Assembly: GCF_037975245.1 (NCBI RefSeq)
Contig: NC_092576.1
Coordinates: 7,809,501-7,873,500, forward strand
Direction of reading: 5' to 3'
DNA: 64,000 bases
DNA from: Apostichopus japonicus
Taxonomy: Eukaryota; Echinodermata; Holothuroidea; Aspidochirotida; Stichopodidae
Under the pieces are notes generated by a model. The model ran no database searches. It was not told the DNA's origin and was given only the letters and a program-made list of their open reading frames with translations. This document shows, one piece after another, positions 11,901-20,204 of this stretch (position 1 is its first letter; each line of letters opens with the position of its first letter). Made by a program: the position numbers and the translations under genes.

Positions 11901-13222
11901 GTTTTATCCTTTTTTTCTGATTTTGTGGCATGGTATATACTGTACTGTCTTCATTTTCTCCATTGTTATTGGATTTGTTTAGTCTTTTAGGGTTATCTGT
12001 TTTTAAGATTTTTACCTCTTTCTTTGATTAACATGGTTTCTTAATTTTCGTTAAGTTTTTTTACCGTTACTCTTTTAAGTTTGTACAGCGCCATAGCTTA
12101 TGTTCTTAAATATATATATGCGCTTTATAAATGTTTAAATAATAATAATAATAGTTATAGAGGATCCAAGGGATTGTAATGTACCAGTATCTTCAGTTAA
12201 GACCATTCACTGACCTCCCAGCCTTAAAGTGTTTGGGCTAAGGTTCACTGTATAACCATTTCCAAATATGTATGGACCTGATCAGGATACATCACGTCTC
12301 ATTACTAGAGAAACAATTCCTACAGTAGTTTGTCTTGGCCATGGTGTAGATAATAACTATATAACCATTTCCAGATATGTATGGACCTGATCAGGATACA
12401 TCACGTCTCATTACTAGAGAAACAATTCCTAGTTTGTCTTGGCCATGGTGTAGATAATAACTATATAACCATTTCCAGATATGTATGGACCTGATCAGGA
12501 TACATCACGTCTCATTACTAGAGAAACAATTCCTAGTTTGTCTTGGCCATGGCGTAGATAATAACTATATAACCATTTCCAGATATGTATGGACCTGATT
12601 AGGATACATCACGTCTCATTACTAGAGAAACAATTCCTAGTTTGTCTTGGCCATGGCGTAGATAATAACTATATAACCATTTCCAGATATGTATGGACCT
12701 GATCAGGATACATCACGTCTCATTACTAGAGAAACAATTCCTAGTTTGTCTTGGCCATGGTGTAGATAATAACTATATAACCATTTCCAGATATGTATGG
12801 ACCTGATCAGGATACATCATGTCACTTTACAAGAGAACAATTCTAAATTTGCCTTGGTTATTAAGTGCTTCCATTAAGTGCAATGCATTGTTAGGTGAAT
12901 CATTCTTAATTAGATGAAAGATTAATTGGCCTCTTCGTAGTGGATGTTGCCATGAAGGACGCTTACTTAGTTTGCCCCGTACAGTCAGTCACGTAATCTC
13001 CCATTACATAATTCAATCAACCTTTTTGTATATGTTTAAGGCTGTATGCGTGAAGTACAAGTTGTCACGTGAGTAGTGGTAGATCATTAGATCATCTCTA
13101 TAATGTGGAATCATACCGTTGTGCTTCTTCTCCTGTCTTTCTTTTGCATGCTTTTTCCTCCAGTTTTTGTTATCTGTGGCTTCATCACTTTGAAGAGAAC
13201 TTTGAAAGCTGGGAGTCAGTAA
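5933..13222 (+). CDS. Ig-superfamily type I membrane protein, gene A (six exons)
   Basis: Joining 5933-5996, 6553-6864, 8090-8419, 9303-9635, 11104-11172 and 13164-13222 gives an open frame of 388 residues. All five introns are GT-AG and phase 1. Layout: signal peptide 1-21; Ig-like D1 22-125; Ig-like D2 126-235; Ig-like D3 236-346; stem 347-359; transmembrane helix about 360-379; tail KRTLKAGSQ 380-388. D2 is a regular Ig domain (C156, W169, C214). D1 has C25, C41 and W51 but a valine where the second core cysteine is expected. N-glycosylation sequons occur in all three domains. No ITIM or ITAM is seen, so the membrane form probably signals, if at all, through a partner. An exon per domain with phase-1 introns is typical of extracellular Ig receptors. 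An immune or self-recognition role is inferred, and no vertebrate orthologue is recognised. Confidence 0.85.
6553..6864 (+). CDS. Gene A exon 2: N-terminal Ig-like domain D1
   Basis: The acceptor is TTTCTCTTCCAG and the donor is TATG|GTGAGT. The 104-residue domain reads as a V-like fold: VSCHF (strand B cysteine), IGWIHG (core tryptophan), then GSLIINEVKLENEFNYTV, the usual 'L.I..V...D.G.Y.C' stretch. Valine stands where the strand F cysteine belongs. A second cysteine near the N-terminus (SCQE) could give an alternative disulfide. The same change in gene B shows it is not a sequencing error. Confidence 0.85.
7001..7400 (+). mobile_element. LINE 3' fragment in intron 2 of gene A
   Basis: Absent from gene B, where the flanks join at about 40975. 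Frames around 7100-7250 include GHRSFFASGPSL and then words resembling 'WN.LP.SLR', the C-terminal block seen at the ends of many CR1/RTE-like LINE proteins. It ends in a TTATTATTATTATC tail. This looks like a 5'-truncated insertion in sense orientation. Family assignment is tentative. Confidence 0.6.
7735..7842. mobile_element. Foldback MITE of about 108 bp
   Basis: The left arm (TTTTTTTCAATTTCCAAAAATGGATAC...) and right arm (...GTATCCATTTTTAGAAATTGAAAAAAA) are near-perfect inverted repeats of about 48 nt around a small central loop (acgtagct). The RNA or single strand would form one long hairpin. Copy B has only the right-hand 'gaaattgaaaaaaaa' part near 41054. Confidence 0.75.
8090..8419 (+). 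CDS. Gene A exon 3: Ig-like domain D2
   Basis: The acceptor is CTTACTACCAG and the donor is CAAG|GTAAGC. The 110 residues read as a C-type Ig domain: SITCSMAG, HLEW, DGTYDVSLNSNFRV and VIFMCRATG. All core positions (C156, W169, C214) are present. Sequons lie at NNS (186) and NFT (223). The exon opens with a proline-rich linker (PPDPWHP). It is the best conserved exon between the copies, with about five residue changes in 110. Confidence 0.88.
8420..9302. other. Intron 3 of gene A
   Basis: No element recognised beyond a short CTAT microsatellite at about 8961-8980. It aligns along its length with intron 3 of gene B (41666-42546). Confidence 0.6.
9303..9635 (+). CDS. Gene A exon 4: Ig-like domain D3
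   Basis: The acceptor is TTGATTTTCAG and the donor GAAT|GTTAGT. The 111 residues start with LQPVVNGLYNQ, echoing HPVVNGLTNQQ at the start of D2, so D2 and D3 probably arose by internal duplication. Core cysteines are C262 (VSCTS) and C324 (LECRVF), with an extra C306 (IKCSL). The core tryptophan is replaced in an ELSIIP stretch. If the donor is not used, the frame stops at once (TGT TAG at 9635-9640), giving a soluble three-domain product. Confidence 0.82.
9655..10530. repeat. Degenerate AGGTCA-rich repeat in intron 4 of gene A
   Basis: A run of diverged units of about 110-150 bp sharing 'gtaaacacaata', 'aagtgaag.t..atgaa.ttcatact', 'gagtacaagaa' and 'aggtcaaag/ggtcatttgg'. At 9978-9990 it holds a perfect AGGTCAAAGGTCA. 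Relatives occur at 27120-27450, 45270-45930 and 57200-57830. Confidence 0.7.
11104..11172 (+). CDS. Gene A exon 5: stem and first half of the transmembrane helix
   Basis: The acceptor is CTTTGACAG and the donor AATG|GTGAGT. Encodes YQESDCTSQWSPG followed by LNTLILLCMN. The last ten residues are hydrophobic but too short to span a membrane. Joined to 13164-13222 they make a continuous 20-residue helix. Gene B has the same exon at 46181-46249. Confidence 0.82.
11228..12147 (+). mobile_element. 5'-truncated LINE with (AAT)n tail in intron 5 of gene A
   Basis: The left part reads VKYLGVYLDNTLSMKKHI, the region just after the reverse-transcriptase palm in many LINEs. After a frame change, 11576-11851 encodes a C-terminus with LGDRSFCVCAPKLWNALPFSIR and FKSSLKTFIF, typical of CR1/L2-clade ends. 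It ends 'gcgctttataaatgtttaaataataataataa'. Copy B reads straight across the site (near 48197), so this is a copy-A insertion. Confidence 0.85.
12250..12840 (+). repeat. 104-bp exon-like tandem array, six units (gene A)
   Basis: The unit word ATATGTATGGACCTGATCAG starts at 12266, 12375, 12479, 12583, 12687 and 12791, so the period is 104 bp (the first unit is 109). Each junction reads TAATAACTATATAACCATTTCCAG|AT: a branch-point-like TAATAAC 20 nt before a usable acceptor. From the acceptor, in the phase left by exon 5, each unit encodes DMYGPDQDTSRLITRE and about 13 more residues before a stop. The first unit has CCAA in place of CCAG. The last unit diverges to DTSCHFTREQF and then a stop. 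Use as alternative terminal exons is possible but unproven. Confidence 0.85.
13164..13222 (+). CDS. Gene A exon 6: second half of the transmembrane helix, tail and stop
   Basis: The acceptor is TTTTTCCTCCAG. In phase 1 it reads VFVICGFITL, completing the helix begun in exon 5, then KRTLKAGSQ and TAA (13220-13222). A lysine/arginine stop-transfer after 20 hydrophobic residues fits a type I protein. The same reading is kept at 47009-47067 and 50034-50095 despite base changes, which supports this frame over the two others. Confidence 0.82.
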
Positions 13223-14500
13223 AACTCTTCGGTAGGATAGTAATGTTTGCATATATGTGAATGCGAAAGTTTATGATGAACTGTTTGATATGAATGCCAC
13301 AAATTTATGATTTTTTTCTGCATAAAATTTATATTTAGCTTATAATCATTTTCTCTCAGTTTGAATTTGCTGTATCTTTCAGAATTTCTGTGAAAAGTTT
13401 CTTTCCTCCTTCGTCCCTTGACTTCTTAAGATGTTGACATGTATGCATGGTGATCCTTGCACACTATCTAGTTTACAAGAAGTAAACAAGCATTTTGGGT
13501 TATTGATAAAGAAGTATTCATTACGATCTTCCCTGTCTATAGCAAATGCCACCCCAGTCCCCTGTTTTTGGCCAAAACTATGGGAGATTGAATATTCACC
13601 CTAGTTGGTAATGCTAGCCATACTGAATGCTCCTCTGCAAAAATTCATGATTAAATACACATGCAGTACTATTTCAGTGGTCAAGACAAGAAAGAAGTGT
13701 TGGCCATTAGAGCAATTGTGGTTACAATCATACGGTGGCTGGTCAATTAATTACTGTGCTCAAGGATGAATCCTAATGGCAGTATTTGGGTAGTTAATGC
13801 TTTCAAGTAACACATTATTCATGCTCAAGTGAATTTGAGGACTGCTTATCTATACCCAGGCCTGACCTTCATGTTTGTTTTTTATACAGTACTTCAGTGT
13901 TTTAAATGTACAAGATTAGAGATGTGTTAAAGTTGAAGTCCTCATTTCCACATATGAGCAAAAGGGAAACACTTAGAAATATAAAGTATGATTGCTTTAG
14001 TAACCGTTGCTCCTTGCCAACCGATTTAAGTTAAAGAGAACCACTATACATTTTGGTGTGATGTTAAAAAGAAATGTCTGCATTTTGTACTAATTCTTAT
14101 CATCATAGTACTGTACTAATATGGTAGTTGATATATGTTGTGTGTATGACCCAAATATTTTCTGGTCTACCTCTTTTCAACTTTTTCTAAGAAGGAAAAA
14201 TACTCGGTCAGTTTGCGACCGGTACTTTGGAGTACACCAAGTGACTCTTGTCCGAGAAAATAAAGTGCAGTCGACCTCACACACTCTTTAGTTTAGTAAA
14301 TTGGTCTCAGAAATATGAGTTATGTTCTTTTGAAAATATCTCTGTTCCTTAGTTGCTTACTAGCATACAATGGTTTTGTCTTATGCTTTTAACAGTAATT
14401 CAATATGTTGTAAAGGTTAATATCTTAGTTTACTAGCATTGCATAGCCTGTGAACAACAATTAAACTTGTATAACTTAAATTGTTGTTTCTTTCTGTCAG
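13223..14500. other. 3' region of gene A, conserved with copy B
   Basis: This aligns with 50096-51610 in copy B. An AATAAA at about 14258 is the nearest obvious polyadenylation word but no end can be fixed. No other coding exon recognised. Confidence 0.45.
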
Positions 14501-14536
14501 TTTCAGGATACGACTCATCAGTTTCAAGGCCTTAAT
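14501..14536 (+). other. Possible alternative terminal exon of gene A
   Basis: After TTTCTTTCTGTCAG the phase-1 reading is VSGYDSSVSRP then a stop. Copies: 51620-51654 (GSGYNSSVSSP, stop) and a truncated one at about 48150-48175 (GSGYEL, stop). The polypyrimidine tract and acceptor are good. The peptide is too short to judge, and it would yield a protein without a complete membrane helix. Confidence 0.3.
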
Positions 14537-14844
14537 AGTGATTGGTCAGCAAATGACTCGGGTGCTTGAGTCATTTCAGCGTACTGAATAGTAGGACTAT
14601 CAACGTTTTGTCAAAGCAAATTGGCTTGGAGGATGTACAGTATGTAACATACATCTTGCAGGGAAAAAATGAAATTTGATTAGATTACCATGAAAGTAAC
14701 TGCCAAATCCTTACACCATATATATAATATTGCACACTAGAATCTTAAGTAGCTGTAAAATGATTCCATGGTTTTGCTGTATTCATTTGTGGAGTGCTGT
14801 ATTCATTTGCTGTATTCAAATGCTGTATTCACATGCTGTTTTCA

Positions 14845-15060
14845 TTTGTGGAGTGTTAGCTCAGTGGTTAACGCCGGTGCCTTTCAATCAAAAGGTCCCC
14901 GGTTCGAGTCACTCCAAGATTAATGTATGTCGCCCAGTTCATAATCATGGATGTTAAATATGATTCTAAGAGACTGACTTTGGTCAGCTTGCAGCTTTGA
15001 TAAGCCAATGATGGCTTCTTCGTGAGTTCCTGCTACAGGTGGAACTAAAATATATATATA
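14845..15060 (+). mobile_element. tRNA-derived SINE
   Basis: A tRNA-like head has box A TTAGCTCAGTGG (14856-14867) and box B GGTTCGAGTC (14901-14910) at normal pol III spacing. The T stem and anticodon stem do not pair well, so it is not a working tRNA. About 140 bp of unrelated body follows. Copy B lacks it, with flanks joining near 52753. Confidence 0.7.
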
Positions 15061-15109
15061 CATACATCCTGAATGATACATTAACAATATTTTGAAAAGA
15101 GCCAAAAGT

Positions 15110-15110
15110 A

Positions 15111-15142
<32 letters not shown>
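15110..15142. repeat. (TA)n microsatellite
   Basis: A TA run. In copy B the matching run (about 52800-52820 and 55418-55437) is split by a 2.6-kb DNA transposon. Confidence 0.9.
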
Positions 15143-15144
<2 letters not shown>

Positions 15145-15299
15145 GTCAATGTTCAACGAGTATGTACATGTAGCAAAGAATTTGATGAAACTTCACATTT
15201 AGTTTTATAGCATTTAGTATTGTATTCAGTAAGTCATTAAGAGGCCAACAGGGGTAAAAGTCAGAAACCTTGAACACATGTGAAATGTCTCCAGTAAAA

Positions 15300-15545
15300 T
15301 GATTCTATACCCAGGTAGCAAGCCCACATGGGTAACATATGGGATGCACATGGGCCAAGATATGGGTCCCATGTGGGATGCCCCATATGGGCTCCATTAA
15401 ATTTTGCACCCAAGATTCATATGGGTTAGCCCAGATAACCCATGTTGTATAGATATGTATTTTATATGGGTAACATGTGGGCTGAATGGGTGCCATCCAT
15501 TATGGGCTCAATCTGGGGCCCATATGGGCAACTAATATATGAACA
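15300..15545. repeat. CATATGGG/CCCATATG-rich repeat
   Basis: Dense short palindromic words (ATATGGG, CCCATATG, CACATGGG) in irregular spacing. Matches 55565-55815 in copy B. Apparent frames rich in IWGPYG/HMG-like words come from the repeat. Confidence 0.7.
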
Positions 15546-16120
15546 AAATGTAATTTACGTACGTCACATGAACAAATTGTATTGTAGCCTTAGCAGGGGA
15601 CCTTACGTCAAAGTAAACTTATATTTTGGCATAGCGCCCTTATTTATGGAAGTACTTGTATTCAATATGGCCGCGTCCATGAGTCGTTATATGCAATAGT
15701 CTAAACTCATGTTCGTAATGTCAATTTGTACTTGCGGGCTGAGGCTGAGTTGTTTTAATTGACATGTTATTAATTTGTACTGAGAGGTTATTTAAACTAA
15801 ATATTTGATACTTCTCTTTGGTCTTCAAGAATCAAAGGAGATTTATTTCTTGAACTGGAAAATATTTACGCATTTAAATTACAACTTTTATGCAACCATT
15901 GTTATAGCTGCCATTTTGATATGTTACAAGTTGAGGATTTATGGTTATAAGGGGAATAACCGACAAAAAAATGGTTATTAGGGGAATAACCAGCATTTGT
16001 TTTTGCTTTGCAATAAATCAGTTTCATGTTAATTCCTAATCAGAATTGTGGACTTAAATAATGTTCACTGTGTGCATGGTCACATGACCACATGTAGTCA
16101 AAGGAGCTATCCCAGCATTA

Positions 16121-17630
16121 GATCATTAAAGGAGTATTCAAGATATATAATTAACTTTTAAAGGAGCGTTCTCATTTCAGTGTAACCATCCCTAAGTTCT
16201 ACTTTCATTTATCAAGATGTCTTATGCAATTATTTACTATGCAGCTCCTTATTCTTGTCATGTTAAGATTTTTAATGATCATTTGATCATTAAAGGAGTA
16301 TTCAAGATATATAATTAACTTTTAAAGGAGCATTCTCATTTCAGTGTAACCATCCCTAAGTTCTACCTTCATCTATCAAGATGTCTTATGCAATTATTTA
16401 CTATGCTGCTCCTTATTCTTGTCATGTTAAGATTTTCACTGATCATTTGATCATTAAAGGAGTATTCAAGATATATAATTAACTTTTAAAGGAGCGTTCT
16501 CATTTCAGTGTAAACCATCCCTAAGTTCTACTTTCATTTATCAAGATGTCTTATGCAATTATTTACTATGCAGCTCCTTATTCTTGTCATGTTAAGATTT
16601 TTAATGATCATTTGATCGTTAAAGGAGTATTCAAGATATATAATTAACTTTTTAAAGGAGCGTTCTCATTTCAGTGTAACCATCCCCAAGTTCTACTTTC
16701 ATTTATCAAGATGTCTTATGCAATTATTTACTATGCAGCTCCTTATTCTTGTCAAGTTAAGATTTTTAATGATCATTTGATCATTAAAGGAGTATTCAAG
16801 ATATATAATTAACTTTTAAAGGAGCATTCTCATTTCAGTGTAACGGTCCCTAAGTTCTACTTTCATTTATCAAGATGTCTTATGCAATTATTTACTATGC
16901 AGCTCCTTATTCTTGTCATGTTAAGATTTTTAATGATCATTTGATCATTAAAGGAGTATTCAAGATATATAATTAACTTTTAAAGGAGCATTCTCATTTC
17001 AGTGTAACCATCCCTAAGTTCTAATTTCATTCATCAAGATGTCTTATGCAATTATTTAGTATGCAGCTCCTTATTCTTGTCAAGTTAAGATTTTTAATGA
17101 TCATTTGATCATTAAAGGAGTATTCAAGATATATAATTAACTTTTAAAGGAGCATTCTCATTTCAGTGTAACGGTCCCTAAGTTCTACTTTCATTTATCA
17201 AGATGTCTTATGCAATTATTTACTATGCAGCTCCTTATTCTTGTCATGTTAAGATTTTTAATGATCATTTGATCATTAAAGGAGTATTCAAGATATATAA
17301 TTTACGTTTAAAGGAGCATTCTCATTTCAGTGTAACAGTCCCTAAGTTCTAATTTCATTTATCAAGATGTCTTATGCAATTATTTACTATGCAGCTCCTT
17401 ATTCTTGTCATGTTAAGATTTTTAATGATCATTTGATCATTAAAGGAGTATTCAAGATATATAATTTACGTTTAAAGGAGCATTCTCATTTCAGTGTAAC
17501 AGTCCCTAAGTTCTAATTTCATTTATCAAGATGTCTTATGCAATTATTTACTTTGCTGCTCCTTATTCTTGTAATGTTGAGATTTTCACTGATGATTTGA
17601 TAATTAAAGGAGTATTCAAGATATATTATT
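16121..17630. repeat. 164-bp satellite array, nine units
   Basis: GGAGTATTCAAGATAT starts at 16131, 16295, 16459, 16624, 16789, 16953, 17117, 17281, 17445 and 17609, a regular 164-165 bp period. Units are nearly identical and each carries AATGATCATTTGATCATT, an 8-bp inverted repeat. Copy B has just over one unit (56390-56600), so the array grew in A or collapsed in B. Confidence 0.93.
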
Positions 17631-17799
17631 ACAATTTTTCTTTTCTTTTTCTTTTACAATTTTTCCAGTAGGATGATTCTTGTTTATTGTCCAATGTCTA
17701 GACTTTAATAAATTTGACAAACTTAATTGATGGACAATATTAACTTTCATATTTAGCAGTAATAATTATTTATAGGAAGCGTGTATCACGTACGATTAC

Positions 17800-19459
17800 T
17801 AGCTTAGCTTCATTACATGCTGTTCGTGTAACTACTTATGACCAATCATAGCAAGGATGAGAACGCACATTGTCTTCGTTGTTGTGCATACGATTCGTGA
17901 CTCTCCATCGAGTGCGGTTAGGTAGGCTATATGTATTTTATTACGCAGTGGCCAACTGTAGGCTGGTAATAGGCTATGTGGTAAAGTGAAGTTTGGCTCT
18001 CCATGGATGTTGAGCATTGGGCTACCTTATTTGCATAAACCTCTCTGCAACTGTGGTTTTAGTGTACATGTGCTTCAGAACTTAGTCCAGTTTTTACTGC
18101 GTATTTTCTGAGAGATTGAAGAGTCATTTCTTATTGTTTAAAGTATCTAGTAAGTTTAGTAAGTGAGTTGGTTGTAAACACTCTACATAGGGTACTGCTG
18201 CTCTCGCTTCCGAGATCTGTAGAGATTTTTATATATTGTTACGCTGAGTGAAGCAGTTAGTCACCAGCTGGGGCCAGGCTGCGTAATTTTATTTCCTAGG
18301 AGGGTTAGGGGTAATTATCGTATAAAGCCGTATCCAAATCCTCGCGCATGCGTGTTTTTCATAGACACGCGTTACTCATCGATCGCTGTTATACACATAA
18401 CAGCCCCCCCAGTGAAAAATATGGGGGGGCGGTAGTATCATTCCGCCCCCCGCTCCGCAAGTCAGAAAACCCCTTTTTCATTTCCAAATAAGAAAAAAAT
18501 CTCATTTGGAGCACCAAATTGCAGGTCCAGGTGAAAATGCAAAATTATTTACAAAATAGAGTGGGTGTTTGAAGTGTGCTATATTGCACCAAATTGCATC
18601 TGAGGCCACCTGGAAATGCAAAACAAATCAAAACAAATCCCCTTAGACCCCCCCAGGCCGGCCATCAGTCTTCAGCCCCCCCCCCCCCCACTCAAAAGTA
18701 CCTTCCTTCGCCACTGAAGCAATATATCTCCGCTGTACACTTTTACACGTAATGCACTTTGCTTTTCGGCCAAGGTTTACCAAGTGAGAATTGAAGAAAA
18801 TAAGTGATGGGACGCGGGTTAAAAAATACAAATTAAATCGCGATCAAATCGTCACCCTCAATATCATCACATAATTATTTTTTACTTGTACAATTAAAAA
18901 ATGTTGCAAAGCAGATAAAGTACCGAATGACTGATAGTTCATAAAAGCAGGCTTGAGTTTGTATGTAGGCCTACTATATAAGTATCATGTACAGAATTTT
19001 AAAGTTTACCGTAACATTTAAGTTTACCGTGAAGCTAGAAATACATGTAATGTAGGCTAGCAGATTAACATAAATCAAACCATTAAATTAATGTCCGTCG
19101 CGCACAATGGTGACGACAGATGAAATCCGTACATTGTGTGTAAAATCTGGGAGAGAGGATTACTATATTTTATGCAATTGTATCGAGTAATTTTACCTCT
19201 AATCTAGGGCAAGATTTCAGCTGAAGATTTTCGCAAGGATTGTCAGTTGAACAGGTCTCCATTGTTGCACGAACGCATATACGTGCGTGCAAAACGTGAA
19301 TCGCGTCGTACACACTGTATGTACGACTACTACTACTAGCTGTAAACTTTTTACGAGTAACACGCATGCGCTATGGTCTGGATACGCCAACATATGATAA
19401 TTGCCTCTAACCCTCCTAGGAAAAAAAAATACTCGGCCAGCGCATGCTCTTTGTTCACT
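17800..19459. other. Copy-A-specific stretch
   Basis: Unrelated to the corresponding part of copy B (56740-58235). Contains the decayed MITE at 18395-18720. No gene recognised. Confidence 0.5.
18395..18720 (-). mobile_element. Decayed hAT-like MITE
   Basis: Inverted relative of the element at 33491-33857: 'agtgaaaaatatgggggggcgg', 'gcaagtcagaaaacccc', 'ggccatcagtcttcag' and 'ccttccttcgccactg' all match its reverse strand. The left end is altered and no target duplication is visible. Confidence 0.7.
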
Positions 19460-19775
19460 GCGAGGGTGACGGTGTCACAGTATGTTAGCACCAATCGAAA
19501 TAGATCTTAAAGAAGGTTTGGGGTTTCAGCCAATCGCTGCCAAGCACCCCAAATCAAGATGTCTGCGCCCATAGATGTAAACAAAGTGAAAAGCGTATAC
19601 GAGAAGAATGGCGACTTCCAGCCCGACTTCAAGCGTGTATAGTCAAGGTGAAGGAGCATAGAAATAGAGAAATGGCGAGCGGTCGATTCGGGCGCTTTGG
19701 AAGTGATGGAGAAGTCCGAATTTCGATATAGCCTACTTATAACTAGTAGTAGGCATAGTATTAACTACTGTAGTT
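19460..19775. repeat. Dispersed repeat family (GTTAGCACCAATC)
   Basis: Begins 'gagggtgacggtgtcacagtatgttagcacc' and aligns with 58240-58550. Part of it occurs inverted at 31980-32130 as two 74-bp units. It is a dispersed family rather than something unique to the duplication. Confidence 0.65.
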
Positions 19776-20204
19776 ATATACAGGAAGAGCCAAATTTCAC
19801 CAAAAAGTACGAAGCTACAGTTATTTTCTCTCCAAAATGACCCGTGTGCAAGAAATTACTTACATATTTGTCAATAAAATGACGAAGATCTATGAAGTCT
19901 GTTATAATTACTGAAAGAGCAACAGCGCCACCAATTTTTACCAGCGCCACACTGTAGGTTGCGTGTCCGAACTTCGCAATACTCTAGCAAGAAATACCAG
20001 TTCCACAATCACGAAGAATTTTCTTGGAAAACAACGTGAAAAAAGTTTGCAGGAAAGAAAGTTTGGCCGTGTATCGTACTAAAACACAATTCTCCCACCA
20101 TATGAAGTATATTTTCTGGTGATTTAGACCAGAAGATTTAGTTTTGGGGTGTTAAGTGGTGTTAAGTCTTAAGTGGCCGAACTTCGAAGTCACCATCCTA
20201 CTAC
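19776..20204. other. Copy-A-specific insert
   Basis: Replaced by an unrelated 0.6-kb stretch at the same place in copy B (58555-59170). Both end at 'ctactactactaggcgtaactg'. No frame or family recognised. Confidence 0.5.

Noticed and set aside
12250-12840. CRISPR-like array
   Set aside because: Units are contiguous with no unique spacers, and the genome is clearly eukaryotic.
13069-13260. Alternative frame through exon 6 of gene A reading LWLHHFEENFESWESVKLF up to a GTAGGA donor
   Set aside because: It needs a phase that no upstream exon supplies, while the phase-1 reading completes a membrane helix and is kept in all three copies.
14851-14915. Functional tRNA gene
   Set aside because: Boxes A and B are present but T and anticodon stems do not pair; the body that follows fits a SINE.
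15305-15699. Small frames rich in IWGPYG / HMG words
   Set aside because: Direct translation of CATATGGG-type repeats; similar frames occur in every such repeat in the window.
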